Assembly: GCF_003006155.1 (NCBI RefSeq)
Contig: NZ_CP023559.1
Location: forward strand, 1,426,001 to 1,490,000
Direction of reading: 5' to 3'
DNA: 64,000 bases
Source: Salinicola tamaricis
Lineage (GTDB): Bacteria > Pseudomonadota > Gammaproteobacteria > Pseudomonadales > Halomonadaceae
Shown here piece after piece: positions 9,521-19,603 of the stretch (within the stretch, counting starts at the first letter, position 1; each line of letters starts with the position of its first letter). The notes beneath the pieces were generated by a model that ran no database searches, was not told the DNA's origin, and was given only the letters and a program-made list of their open reading frames with translations. Position numbers and translations under genes: made by a program.

Positions 9521-9591
9521 AGTGTACTATCCGCAAAGGCTACCCGCGGCCGTTACCCGCCGTCTTGCCATCTTGCCGTGTTGCTATAGCC

Positions 9592-9687
9592 TCAAGCGCC
9601 GAGCAGCGTCTGCGCGTACCCCGTCGCGACCACACCCACGCCGAAAATCAGTACCAGTGCCATGACCAGGTCGGGCTTGCGTTTCAT
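9592..9687 (-). CDS. 31-residue single-pass membrane peptide
   Basis: A short open frame, MKRKPDLVMALVLIFGVGVV followed by ATGYAQTLLGA. A basic N-terminus (KRK) precedes one hydrophobic helix (about residues 7-21), so the peptide should sit in the inner membrane with N-in orientation. ATG 9687 is preceded by GGGAG at good spacing and by a near-consensus sigma-70 promoter (9739-9767), which is strong support for a real gene of this size. I have an impression that similar short proteins occur near ilvA in related gammaproteobacteria, but cannot verify it. Function unknown. Confidence 0.7.
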   Translation of the reverse strand: MKRKPDLVMALVLIFGVGVVATGYAQTLLGA

Positions 9688-9738
9688 TTCGACTCCCAGA
9701 GATTCGGTTCGGTCTCCGCCCCCGCGGCGACGCGCACG

Positions 9739-9767
9739 ACTATAGGGTTAGGCTAAAAGCTTGACAA
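9739..9767 (-). promoter_or_regulatory. Predicted sigma-70 promoter of the 31-aa peptide gene
   Basis: On the minus strand, TTGTCA (9762-9767), a 17-bp spacer and TATAGT (9739-9744): 5 of 6 matches at each hexamer. It reads towards the small ORF, leaving a leader of about 45 nt. Confidence 0.65.
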
Positions 9768-9852
9768 GACGCTTGCCAGGCAGACTGCCCCCTTTTTCGT
9801 TACCGAAGATTATCGGACGTTACTGAAAAAGGTTTAGCCCGAATTGACCCCG

Positions 9853-9888
9853 AAAAAGCGGCTATTTCATCGTCGTAAAAACGCCGCT
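9853..9888 (-). terminator. Possible terminator of ilvA
   Basis: On the minus strand AGCGGC (9883-9888) pairs with GCCGCT (9857-9862), followed by a T run (9853-9857). The 20-nt loop is long, so this is a weak prediction. It lies about 60 bp past the ilvA stop. Confidence 0.35.
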
Positions 9889-9949
9889 GGCCTTATGCAG
9901 AGACCCGCGGCGTGAGAGATGGCGAAGGCAACGGGCCCGCGCGGAACGT

Positions 9950-11466
9950 TCAGGCCATGAACAGCCGGTAAGCGGTGTTATCAGTCTCTTTCCAGTAGCG
10001 GTAGCCGATCCGATCGAAGTGCTCCTCGGCGTGGGCCCGGTCACCATTGGGCATCTGCAGCCCGACCAGTACACGCCCATAGGCGGCGCCGTGGTTGCGA
10101 TAGTGGAACAGCGAGATATTCCAGTCGGCGGGCAGATGGGTCAGGAAGTTCATCAGCGCCCCGGGGCGCTCGGGGAACTCGAAGCGGTAGACCTCCTCCG
10201 AGAATTCGACCTTGGGCCGGCCACCACCGAGGTGGCGAATATGCAGCTTGGCCAGTTCGTTGTCGGTGAGATCCTCGACCGGATAGTCCGCGTCGCGCAG
10301 CTTTTGGATCACCTCGGCGCGGTCCTCGCCACCCGGCTTGACCTGCACGCCGACGAAGATATGCGCGCGGTCGGCATCGGCGTAGCGGTAGTTGAACTCG
10401 GTCACCATGCGCCGCCCGATGGCGCGGCAGAACTGCTTGAAGCTGCCGGGCCGCTCAGGGATCTCGACCGCCAGGATCGCTTCGCGCTGCTCGCCGAGCT
10501 CGGTACGCTCGGCGATGTGCTGTAGCCGGTCGAAGTTGATGTTGGCGCCGGAGTTGATGCACAGCAGCGACTGGTCGCGCGCCTGGGTCTGCTGCACGTA
10601 TTTCTTGAGCCCGGCCAGCGACAGCGCCCCGGAGGTCTCGGCGACCGCGCGGGTGTCATCGAAGGTGTCCTTGACCGCGGCGCACATCTCGTCGGTGTTG
10701 ACGGTGATGACACCATCCACGGTGTGACGCAGGATCTCGAACGGCGCCTCGCCGATCTGGGCCACCGCGACCCCCTCGGCGAACACCCCGACCTGATCCA
10801 GCACCACCGCTAGCCGGCGTCCAACGCCGCCTTGAGGCAGGCCGAATCCTCCGCCTCGACGCCATAGACCTTGACCTCCGGGCGCAGGTACTTGATGTAG
10901 GCGGCGATCCCGGCCAGCAGCCCGCCGCCGCCCACCGGGACGAACACCGCATCCAGTGGCCCGGTGTGCTGACGCAGGATCTCCATCGCCACGGTGCCCT
11001 GGCCGGCGATGACGTCGTTGTCGTCATAGGGCGGAATATAGGTGTAGCCGTGCTCGGCGATCAGCGTCTTGGCGTGCGCCAGCGCTTCGCCGAAGGCATC
11101 CCCCTTGAGCACCACCTTGGCGCCCCAGCCGCGTACCGCCGCCACCTTGATCTCGGGGGTGACCCGAGGCATCACGATCACCGCCTTGACCCCCATCTGG
11201 CGCGCCGCCATCGCCAGCCCCTGGGCGTGGTTGCCGGCCGAGGCGGCGATCACGCCCTTCTCCTTCTGGGCCTCGTCGAGCTGTGCCATCTTGTTGTAGG
11301 CACCGCGAATCTTGAACGAGAACACCGGCTGCAGATCTTCGCGCTTGATCAGAATGCGATTGCCGAAACGGCGCGAGAGCGAGGGCATGGGCGAAATGGG
11401 GGTCTCCCGGGCCGCTTCGTAGACGCGGGCCTGGAGGATCTTCTTGACGATGTCTTCGAGTAGCAT
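9950..11466 (-). CDS. ilvA: Threonine ammonia-lyase, biosynthetic (one frameshift)
   Basis: PLP enzyme that deaminates threonine to 2-oxobutyrate, the first step of isoleucine synthesis. The catalytic domain has the PLP lysine in FSFKIRGAYNKM and the phosphate-binding glycine loop VPVGGGGLLAGIA. The C-terminal half carries two ACT-like regulatory repeats (AILAVEIPERPGSFKQF and YRFEFPERPGALMNF), the biosynthetic, isoleucine-inhibited architecture. An in-frame stop near 10810, between LKAALDAG and VLDQVGVFAEGVAV, reflects a single missing base; corrected length is about 505 aa. It diverges from rpiA, a pairing also known in Pseudomonas. Confidence 0.92.
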
Positions 11467-11682
11467 TGAGGTGTCCTGGCGTATCGCACCACGGGTGGCT
11501 GCCTGAGCGCGCCGCGGAGAGCCCGGCGGCGGCGATGAACGTGGCGGATCGACATTGTTAACAGACGCCAGCCCCGAGCGTCCAGCGTTAACAGATGCCC
11601 GCCCCGCGCGTCAGCGCCATCGGCAGCGCAGGCGGCTTGCTCTATACTGGCGGCTCTCTTTTGCCAGCCTGCCAGAGCCGAC

Positions 11683-12354
11683 ATGACCCAGGACGACCTC
11701 AAACGCGCGGTGGCCGCCGCGGCGCTCGAAGACATCGATAGCCTGCTGACGCCGGATGCGGTGATCGGCATCGGTACCGGCTCCACCGCCAACCACTTCA
11801 TCGATCTGCTCGCCGCGCGGCGTCATGACTTTCGCGGTGCCGTGGCCAGTTCCGAGGCCAGCGCGCAGCGCCTGAAGGCCAACGGGATCGACGTGCTCGA
11901 ACTCAACCATGTGGGCACGGTGCCGGTCTATGTGGATGGTGCCGACGAGATCGATGGCCGCCTGCGCATGATCAAGGGCGGCGGGGCCGCGCTCACCCGC
12001 GAGAAGATCGTCGCCGCCTGCGCCGAACGCTTCGTCTGCATCGCCGATGCCAGCAAGCGGGTCGAGGTACTCGGCGGCTTCCCGCTGCCGATCGAGGTGA
12101 TCCCCATGGCGCGCTCCTACGTCGCCCGTGAGATGGTCAAGCTCGGCATTACACCGGTCTACCGCGATGGCGTGCTGACCGACAACGGCAACCGCATCCT
12201 GGATGGCTACGACAAGCTGTTCGACGAGCCGGAAGCGATGGAAGCGGCCCTCGATGCCATCGTCGGCGTGGTCACCAACGGCCTGTTCGCCAAGCGCCCG
12301 GCCGACGTGCTGCTGCTCGGCGGTGCTGCGGGGGTCGAGCGCTTCACCCGCTGA
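11683..12354 (+). CDS. rpiA: Ribose-5-phosphate isomerase A
   Basis: Interconverts ribose 5-phosphate and ribulose 5-phosphate in the pentose phosphate pathway. The 223-aa protein is full length and in frame. Family motifs include [14 protein letters not shown] (phosphate-binding loop), DGADEID with the catalytic Asp residues, and [20 protein letters not shown] -10-like hexamer at 11643-11648 sits 35 bp upstream of the start; no good -35 was seen. Convergent with ldhA, 7 bp away. Confidence 0.95.
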   Translation: MTQDDLKRAVAAAALEDIDSLLTPDAVIGIGTGSTANHFIDLLAARRHDFRGAVASSEASAQRLKANGIDVLELNHVGTVPVYVDGADEIDGRLRMIKGGGAALTREKIVAACAERFVCIADASKRVEVLGGFPLPIEVIPMARSYVAREMVKLGITPVYRDGVLTDNGNRILDGYDKLFDEPEAMEAALDAIVGVVTNGLFAKRPADVLLLGGAAGVERFTR

Positions 12355-12361
12355 GACCGAA

Positions 12362-13356
12362 TCAGAGCCGATTGGGACAGGCCAAATCGCGGTCATAGGC
12401 GACCAGATTGGCGCAGGTGACCTGCGCGATCTCGTCCAGCGCCTCGGCGGTGAAGAAGCCCTGGTGGCCGGTGATCAGCACATTGGGGAAGCTGGCCAGC
12501 CGGGCGAAGACGTCGTCTTCGATGATCTCAGCCGAGTGGTCGTGGAAGAACAGCTCGCTCTCCTGCTCGTAGACGTCGATCGCCAGCGCGCCGAGCTGGC
12601 GCGACTTCAGCGCGGCGATCACCGCCGGGGTATCGATCAGCGCCCCGCGCGAAGTATTGACCAGCATGGCACCGGGCTTCATGCCGTCCAGCGCGGCGGC
12701 GTCGATCAGGTGGTGGGTCGCCTCGTTCAGCGGACAGTGCAGCGAGACGATGTCCGAGCGCGCCAGCAGTGCCGCCAGCGGCACGCTTTCGCCGTAGGCC
12801 TCGAAGGCGGCCGCAGGGGCGGGATCGTAACCCAGCACCTCGCAGCCCAGCCCGTGCAGGATACGCGCCATGGCCAGGCCGATGCGCCCGCTGCCGACCA
12901 CCCCGGCGGTCTGCCGTGCAGGGTGACCCCGAGCAGCCCGTCGAGGGCGAAATTGCCCTCGCGCACCCGGTTGTAGGCGCGGTGGGTCTTGCGGTTGAGG
13001 GTCATGATCATGGCCAGCGCGTGTTCGGCCACCGCCTCCGGCGAGTAGGCCGGCACCCGTGCCACGAATAGCCCGAGTCTTCGTGCGGCCACCAGATCGA
13101 CGTTGTTGAAGCCGGCGCAGCGCAGCACCACGGCGCCCACGCCCTGGGCGGCCAGGGCCTCGAGCACGGCCGCCTCGAGGGCGTCGTTGACGAACACGCA
13201 GACCGCGTCACTGCCCGCTGCCAGCGCCACCGTCTGCCGGGTCAGGGCGACGGGCTGGTAGTGCCACTCGATCCCGGCGTCGGCGAAGCGGGTGGCGCCG
13301 ACCTCGTCGAGAAAGCGACGGTCGTAGGGCTGGGCACTGTAGACGGTAACTCGCAT
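12362..13356 (-). CDS. ldhA: D-lactate dehydrogenase (one frameshift)
   Basis: NAD-dependent D-2-hydroxyacid dehydrogenase, closest by eye to fermentative E. coli LdhA. Shared segments include AVCVFVNDALEAAVLEAL, LRCAGFNNVDL, VPAYSPEAVAEHA, MTLNRKTHRAYNR and the Rossmann loop GSGRIGLAMARIL. The catalytic set is represented by NTSRGALIDT (Arg), EQESELFF (Glu) and ITGHQGFFT (His). The frame changes near 12912: a missing C in what should encode LHGQTAGVVGSG explains it, giving about 331 aa. Start ATG 13356. Confidence 0.9.
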
Positions 13357-13556
13357 GGCAACGCTCGCAGGGCAATCGAAGAGCCCCTATCGTAATCGAT
13401 CCCCATGGCCTCACCAGTGACAGGACGCCGCAACCCGTGACCCGGCCTCTCACCCCGCTGCCGTTCACCCCACTGCCGCGCATCCGCCGTCCGGGCGACA
13501 GCTGCGCCTGGCCAGAGCGCCGCTCCTTCCCCCTGACCAAGCCTGATCGACAGCGA

Positions 13557-14590
13557 TCAAGAACGTGACCTGAACGCGCTCACCGGTCGGCACGCCCAGC
13601 TGTTCCAGGCTGGACTAGCTACCCTCGAGGCCTCGGGATCTAGCTGACCCGAGAGCACCAGATACTTGTGCATCACCAAAAGCCCCAGCAGCAGCTCCTG
13701 GCGCGGGTCGCGAAACTGCGCGACATGGGCGTTGGCACGGCGCACGATCGCCTCGGCCTCGGCGGGATGGGCATCGTAGTAGGCCATCTGGGCTTCCATG
13801 TCGCTGCAGTCCTCCGCCAGCGGCACATAGTGCACGTAGGGTTCGAGCGTGCCTTCCATGAACCAGGTCTCGAAGCGCGGCGGCGGCATGAGACAGAGCG
13901 AGTTGGAGGCCAGAATCCACTTGAGGTTGGTCGCCACGTCCTTGCCTTCGAGGCTCAGCACGTAGCGATAGCGCAGCTGTTCATGGATCGACAGATAGGG
14001 TCGATAGTCGCGTTGCTGGCGGCGTTTGGGGTTGCTCTGGCCGATATCCATGCGCGGATGGTCACAGAACTCCCGCAGCACCGCGGCGCGATGCGCGTGG
14101 AAGCATTTGCCCCGCCACACCACGCCCGAACGCTTGTCGCGAAACGCCAGACGATCGTCGACGAATTGGAAATGGCGCACGCTGTTGAGCTTGAGCAGCA
14201 CACCGTTGGCATTGCTGGGCGCGTGGCGCGACAGATCGGGCGGCTCTTGACCAGCGCGGGCCGCTCCGGCACCCAGGTGACGTCGCCAAAGCGGTAAGCG
14301 AAGCGATGCTGCGGGGCGAAGTGGCGCACGATCTGCTTGGCATCGAGATAGTAAGCGCCGCGCCGCTCGTAGCGGAAGTCGCCGACGGCGACCGCACCTT
14401 CGCCGGGGTCGAACGTCTCCCCCAGGCGATTGTAGTAGTCGACGCGCGCGGCGAGCCGCTGCCACTCGGCCTCAGAGAGCTGTGCCAACCACTGCGTCAG
14501 GCGCTGGCGATAGTACGCATCGGGGATCAGCAGGCGCGCGGCACCGGCAGTATAGAAGCGCAGCTTGCGGCTCTTGAAGCGGATATCCAT
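13557..14590 (-). CDS. Glycosyltransferase family 90-like protein (frameshifted)
   Basis: Resembles CAP10/GT90-type sugar transferases found in LPS core clusters. Supporting segments are YYNRLGETFD near the N-terminus, LVKSRPI followed after a frame change near 14235 by NANGVLLKLNSVRHFQFVDD, then HEQLRYRYVLSLEGKDVATNLKWILASNS and a PRFETWFMEG segment, which resembles the nucleotide-sugar binding region of GT90. The C-terminal 20-30 residues look unrelated to the family, and another frame would stop at 13615, so the 3' end is uncertain. The acceptor sugar cannot be told from sequence. Its neighbour waaA supports an LPS role. Confidence 0.65.
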
Positions 14591-14709
14591 CGGCGGCCAC
14601 CGGCAGTGATTCCTAGTCGAAGACGATTGTCGAGGTCGGGCATGACAAGCGTCTGACAGGCATCACCCCGCGCAGCATTTCCGCGATGTGCGTCGAGCAT
14701 TGCTGCGCG

Positions 14710-16011
14710 TCAAGAATTGATAGGCGTCCAAGAATCGTTGCTGGCGGTATCCGTCAGGTAGGCGGCGAGACGCTGGCGCGTGGCGGCCAGCGCACCGCGG
14801 TTGGCAGCGACCACCTGGCGGCCGGCAGCACCCAGCCGCTCGCGCCGCGGGGCATCGTCGAGCAGCGCCGCGACCGTCTGCCCCAGGGCCTCGCCATCGG
14901 CGACTTCGCAGCGCGCCTCATGCTCGGCCAGGGTATCGGCGATCTCACGCAGGTTGTCGAGGTGGGGCCCGCTCACCACCGCCACGCCGAGGGCGGCCGG
15001 CTCGAGCAGATTGTGGCCGCCGATCGTCACCAGCGAGCCGCCGACGAAGGCGACATCGGCGCAGCCGTAGAGCTTGATCAGATCGCCCATGGTATCGCCC
15101 AGCAGCAGCGTGGTTTCGGCGCCCACCCGGGCGCCACCACTGAGCCGCACCAGGCGCTCGCCGGCGGCCTCGCACAGCTCAGCCACGGCCTCGAAGCGCT
15201 GGGGGTGACGCGGCACCAGGATCAGCAGCGCCTCGGGAAGCTGGCGCCGCACCCAAGCGTGGGCGGCGAGCACCTGTTCATCCTCGCCGGGATGGGTGGA
15301 GCCGGCAATCCAGACCGGTCGCGGCCCCCAGCGCTGGCGCAGACGCCGGCTGGCCGCCAGCACGCTTTCGTCGACATTGAGATCGAACTTGAGCGCGCCG
15401 GTCATCGCCACCGCCTCGGGACGCGCCCCGAGGGCCCGGAAGCGCTGGGCATCGCTGGGCGACTTCGCCCCGACCCAGTCGAGCGGCGCGAGCATGCCGC
15501 GGCACAGCGCGCCGAGGCGCCGATAGAGCCGGAAGGCACCGGGGCTGAGGCGCGCGTTGGCCACCGCGACCGGCACGCCGCGGCGGTAACAGGCCGCCAG
15601 CAGGTTGGGCCACAGCTCGGTCTCGGCGATGATCGTCAGGCGCGGATTGATGCGCGCGACAAAGCGCCGGGTCGCACCGGGGAAATCGAGCGGCAGGAAG
15701 TGGTGGCGCACGCGGTCGCCGAAGGTCTGCCGCAGCTGCCGGGCGCCGGTGGCGGTCATGGTGGTGACGATCAGGGCGTGGTCGGGGTAGTCGTCGAGCA
15801 GGGCGCGAATCAGCGGGGTGGCGGTGACCACCTCGCCGACCGAGGCCGCATGCAGCCAGATGCAGCGGCGAGCGCCCACCGCGGGCACATAGCCGAGCCG
15901 CTCGCGGCGCGGGTGAGTGGGTAACCACTCACGCCAAACCCGCCACCAGATCAAGGGTGAGAGCAGATAAAGCAGCAGCGAGTAGAGCCGCCGCGCCAGC
16001 CCGGAAGACAT
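14710..16011 (-). CDS. waaA: 3-deoxy-D-manno-octulosonic acid (Kdo) transferase
   Basis: GT30 enzyme that adds Kdo from CMP-Kdo to lipid IVA at the inner membrane. The 433-aa frame is intact. An N-terminal hydrophobic anchor (LYSLLLYLLSPLIWWRVW) precedes WLHAASVGEVVTATPLI, the ETELWPNLL motif and a C-terminal donor-binding region with FVGGSLVTIGGHNLLEPAALG. It is immediately downstream of hldE (7 bp gap) and belongs to the same minus-strand core-biosynthesis operon. Confidence 0.95.
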   Translation of the reverse strand: MSSGLARRLYSLLLYLLSPLIWWRVWREWLPTHPRRERLGYVPAVGARRCIWLHAASVGEVVTATPLIRALLDDYPDHALIVTTMTATGARQLRQTFGDRVRHHFLPLDFPGATRRFVARINPRLTIIAETELWPNLLAACYRRGVPVAVANARLSPGAFRLYRRLGALCRGMLAPLDWVGAKSPSDAQRFRALGARPEAVAMTGALKFDLNVDESVLAASRRLRQRWGPRPVWIAGSTHPGEDEQVLAAHAWVRRQLPEALLILVPRHPQRFEAVAELCEAAGERLVRLSGGARVGAETTLLLGDTMGDLIKLYGCADVAFVGGSLVTIGGHNLLEPAALGVAVVSGPHLDNLREIADTLAEHEARCEVADGEALGQTVAALLDDAPRRERLGAAGRQVVAANRGALAATRQRLAAYLTDTASNDSWTPINS

Positions 16012-16017
16012 CGCCGC

Positions 16018-17447
16018 TCAGCGCTCGCGGTCGAGAATGGTATCGATCATGGTGGTGGTCGAGACACCGTCCTCGAATCCTAGCACGCGCACCTCGCCGC
16101 CGTTGGCGATCACCGCTGCACCGCCGGCGATCTGCTCGGGCAGGTAGTCGCCGCCCTTGACCAGCAGGTCGGGCAGCACCGCCTCGATCAGCCGCGCCGG
16201 GGTGTCCTCGGCAAAGCCCACCACCCAGTCGACCGCGGCCAGCCCGGCCAGCACCTGGGCGCGGCGCGGTAGGTGTTGATCGGCCGCTTGGGCCCCTTGA
16301 GACGGGCCACCGAGGCGTCGTCGTTGACCGCCACGATCAACCGATCACCGAGCTTGCGCGCCTGCTCCAGATAAGCCACGTGGCCGGCATGGAGAATGTC
16401 GAAGCAGCCGTTGGTCATCACCACCTTCTCACCCCGCGCCTGGGCCGCCCGCACCGCGGTGATCAGCGGCGCTTCGGCGATCACGCCGAACTCGGCCAGC
16501 TTGTCGCCGTGCAGCGCAGTGTAGAGCTCGGCCACCGAGAGCACCGCGGTGCCCGGCTTGGCCACCACCAGCCCGGCGGCCAGATTGGCCAGCATCACCG
16601 CCTCGCCGAAACCGTGCCCGGCGGCCAGGGCCAGCCCCAGCACACCGATCACGGTGTCACCAGCGCCGGTCACGTCATAGACCTCGCGCGCATGGGTCGG
16701 CAGATGCAGCGGCGCGTAGCCCTCACGGATCAGCGTCATGCCGCGCTCGCTGCGGGTCACCAGCAGCGCTTCGAGGGCCAGCTCCGCGCGCAGGCGCTCG
16801 CCCTTCTCGGCCAGCTCGGCGTCACTGGCACAGGGGCCGACGATCGCCTCGAACTCGCCGAGGTTGGGGGTGATCACGCTGGCGCCACGGTAGCGGGTGA
16901 AGTCGCTGCCCTTGGGGTCCACCAGCACCCGCTTGCCCGCCGCCCGTGCCGTGGCGATCAGCTGCTCGACCCGGTTGAGGCTACCCTTGCCATAGTCGGA
17001 GAGAATCACCACGTCAGCCTCGGCCAGCGCCTGCTCGACCTGGGCGCCGAGCGGTGTGGTATCGACGTTCCACAGCGGGCTCTCGAAATCGAGACGGATC
17101 AGCTGCTGGTTACGGCTCATCACCCGCAGTTTGGTAATCGTCGGTACTTCTGGGCTGCGCTGAAAGTGAGTGCTCACATTGGCAGCATCCAGCGCGCGTT
17201 CGAGACGCTCGGCGTTGTCGTCATCGCCGACCACGCCGGCGAGACTCGCCCGCCCACCCAGCGCCGCAATATTGAGCGCCACGTTGGCCGCCCCGCCCGG
17301 GCGATCGTCGGCCTCTTCCACCTTGACTACCGGCACCGGTGCCTCGGGCGAAATGCGCGACGTGCCGCCATGCCAGTAGCGGTCGAGCATCACGTCACCG
17401 ACCACCAGCAGACGCGCGTGCTCGAGCTGGGAAAGATCGACCTTCAT
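16018..17447 (-). CDS. hldE: Bifunctional heptose-7-P kinase / heptose-1-P adenylyltransferase (one frameshift)
   Basis: Makes ADP-heptose precursor for the inner core. N-terminal PfkB/ribokinase domain (about residues 1-315) with [30 protein letters not shown] and the catalytic [14 protein letters not shown]-terminal nucleotidyltransferase domain (from about residue 340) with [20 protein letters not shown]. The frame breaks near 16270 after GPKRPINT; one missing C in ACC-CTA-CCG restores the [18 protein letters not shown] continuation and about 476 aa. Its start overlaps the stop of the upstream GT9 gene (ATGA), indicating translational coupling. Confidence 0.93.
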
Positions 17448-18583
17448 GCGTTGGGCTCCCTATCGTCCTGAGCCACCGGCCCCTCCTCGGGCCGGTGAAT
17501 CCCGCCATCATCCCGATTCGTCGCGGTCTCCGCCAGCAGCCGATCCAGTTGCCCGACCACATCGTCGAGGGTGATCAGGCTCATGGCGTCGGCATGACGC
17601 ACGCGGGTACCCCAGTTCACCGTCTCCGGGCTCTGGTGCAGATAGTGCGCCAAGGCATCGGGGTAGCGATCGACGACGTGGCGACGCCAGCAGTATGGTG
17701 CGGCGCGATCCGGATTGGTGGTGGCGTAGAGCCCGAGCGTCGGCGTGCCCAGGGCATTGGCCATGTGCACCGGGCCGGAGTCAGGCGCGATCACCGCGCG
17801 GGCGCGGTCGAGCAGCGCCAGCAGCCCCTTGAGCGAGGTGCGGCCGATCGCATCGACGATCTCCACCTGCGGGCAGAGACGCCGAATCTGCTCGCCCATC
17901 TCGCGCTCCTGGGGGCTACCGCCGCCGCTCAACACGCTGACCAGACCGTGGCGCTCCCAGGCATGCGCGATCACCGCGGCATAACCTTCGGCCGACCAGT
18001 TGCGGAAATTACGCAGCCGCGGATTGGCGCACGGACTGATCACCAGATAGGGCGCTTCACCGCTGAGGCGGGCGGCCTCGGTATAGGCGGTGTCGGGGAC
18101 CGGCAGCGACCAGTCGAGCGAGGTGTCCTCGACCCCCAGCAGACGGGCGAAATCCATGAACGACTCGAGTACGTGAGCGCGCGGGTGCGGCGCCAGCTGG
18201 CGCTGGGTGAACCAGTGCTGCCAATCCTTGGCCCGCGCCTTGTCGTAGCCCACGCGCAGATCACATTTCAGCCCCAGCGACAGCACGCTGGCTCGCAGCG
18301 CCTGCTGCATGTGCAGCAGCACGTCGAAGCGCGTGCCGCGCAGTTGGCGCCAGATCTGGCGCATGCCGCCGAAGCCGGTAGCCTTGTCGTAGACCACGAA
18401 CTCGACGCCGGAGAGCCCCTCGAGCAGCGCGTGCTCGGTCTTGCCCACGATCCAGGTGATGCGCGCATCTGGCCACTGGCGCTGCAGGGCACGCACCGTG
18501 GGCACCAGATTGCACACATCGCCTAGCGCCGATAGGCGCAGAATGGCGATATGGCGGGGATGTGCCGGGAGGGAGTGTTTCAT
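17444..18583 (-). CDS. Glycosyltransferase family 9 (heptosyltransferase-like)
   Basis: A 379-aa GT9 protein of the WaaF/WaaC/WaaQ class that transfers heptose from ADP-heptose to the growing core. Typical elements are the N-terminal [20 protein letters not shown], the central [23 protein letters not shown] and the C-terminal [23 protein letters not shown]. It is the first gene of the hldE-waaA operon and overlaps hldE by 4 bp. WaaF is encoded elsewhere in the window, so this is probably a different heptosyltransferase; the exact linkage is unknown. Confidence 0.87.
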   Translation of the reverse strand: MKHSLPAHPRHIAILRLSALGDVCNLVPTVRALQRQWPDARITWIVGKTEHALLEGLSGVEFVVYDKATGFGGMRQIWRQLRGTRFDVLLHMQQALRASVLSLGLKCDLRVGYDKARAKDWQHWFTQRQLAPHPRAHVLESFMDFARLLGVEDTSLDWSLPVPDTAYTEAARLSGEAPYLVISPCANPRLRNFRNWSAEGYAAVIAHAWERHGLVSVLSGGGSPQEREMGEQIRRLCPQVEIVDAIGRTSLKGLLALLDRARAVIAPDSGPVHMANALGTPTLGLYATTNPDRAAPYCWRRHVVDRYPDALAHYLHQSPETVNWGTRVRHADAMSLITLDDVVGQLDRLLAETATNRDDGGIHRPEEGPVAQDDREPNA

Positions 18584-18811
18584 GTGCGGGATCTATCCGA
18601 GCCTGATCATCCCATCAGTCTAACAGAAGCCGCTTTCCGGTTTCGTGTATGATTGGAGTATCGCTGCCAGTGAGTGAACAGCATTGTGCTTACGCTCTGT
18701 CGTCACCCTAGAAACATATGGACAGCAAATCAACAGCCCTCAACAAAAAGAGACATTCAAAAACAGCCTCACACCTCATCCCATTAAGACTTTGACGTGA
18801 CAGAGAAACTC

Positions 18812-19503
18812 ATGCCGGAACACGACACCTTTCAGAAACTACATCTCGATGTCGATAACGTTTTTTGCATCAGTGCAAAAGAAAGAGAGGACCGTCGCCA
18901 GCTATTGACGAAAGAATTCGAGTCACTGGCGAACAATATCGAATTCGTGCTCATTGAAAGAGACCTTGAAAACGGGGAGAGGGGATGTTTCAACTCCCAT
19001 GTTCTATGTGCCAAGCTCGCCCTCGAAAGAGGCTATAAGCGTGTACTGATTCTGGAAGATGATGCGACACTGCTGCCTCTATCGCAAACTCATGCACGAA
19101 GAATAAACTTGTTCTTGAAACTCCGAAACCCTGAGCTGTTTATTTAGGGGGAATTTTGGGTCGCATGTGGACTATTCCTTTCCCCAACGTCGTACGCTGC
19201 AGGCTCACCGGCACCCAGGCTTATATACTGTCAAAAAAGGGCTGTGAACGCCTGAGCCGAATGCGCTATCAAGGTCGCGCCATTGATGGCAGCTATTGCA
19301 AAGAATTCAAGGCTTACAGCTCTTATCCAATGATCTCGCAGCAACAACCAGAATCCAAAGTTTCCAGTGACATCAATTCGTATCGGTCCCGCGACAAAAA
19401 AAGCCACATCAAGGACGAGGCTTTCTGGGAAAGAAATCACAAAGGCCAGCGCGCGGCACTGCGCAGAAACTGGCTGAGGACACTATTTCTACGCTTTTTA
19501 TGA
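18812..19503 (+). CDS. Glycosyltransferase family 25 protein (one frameshift), AT-rich
   Basis: LPS-type GT25 (beta-galactosyl or glucosyltransferase fold). The start FCISAKEREDRRQLL, the ACFNSH-type segment GCFNSHVLCAKLAL and VLILEDDATLLPL with the metal-binding acidic cluster are all present; the second half carries RLTGTQAYILSKKGCE. The frame is interrupted at about 19145: one extra T would turn ELFI-stop into ELFYLGGILGRMWTIPF. ATG 18812 is preferred over GTG 18797. Composition is far lower in GC than the neighbours, suggesting horizontal acquisition. Corrected length is about 230 aa. Confidence 0.8.
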
Positions 19504-19603
19504 GTCAGTCCTTAGTCACAGCGCTCACGACAAAAGGAACAGAAACAATGAGACCAGATGCACGGGCAAGGCCCATGTGGAGATGAAAGAGAGGCGTTCG
19601 CTA

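Noticed and set aside
9388..9756. Plus-strand frame through the CTAT-rich tract
   Set aside because: Its sequence is a translated repeat with Ser/Thr/Leu bias, no start signal, and it runs over the opposite-strand micro-gene.
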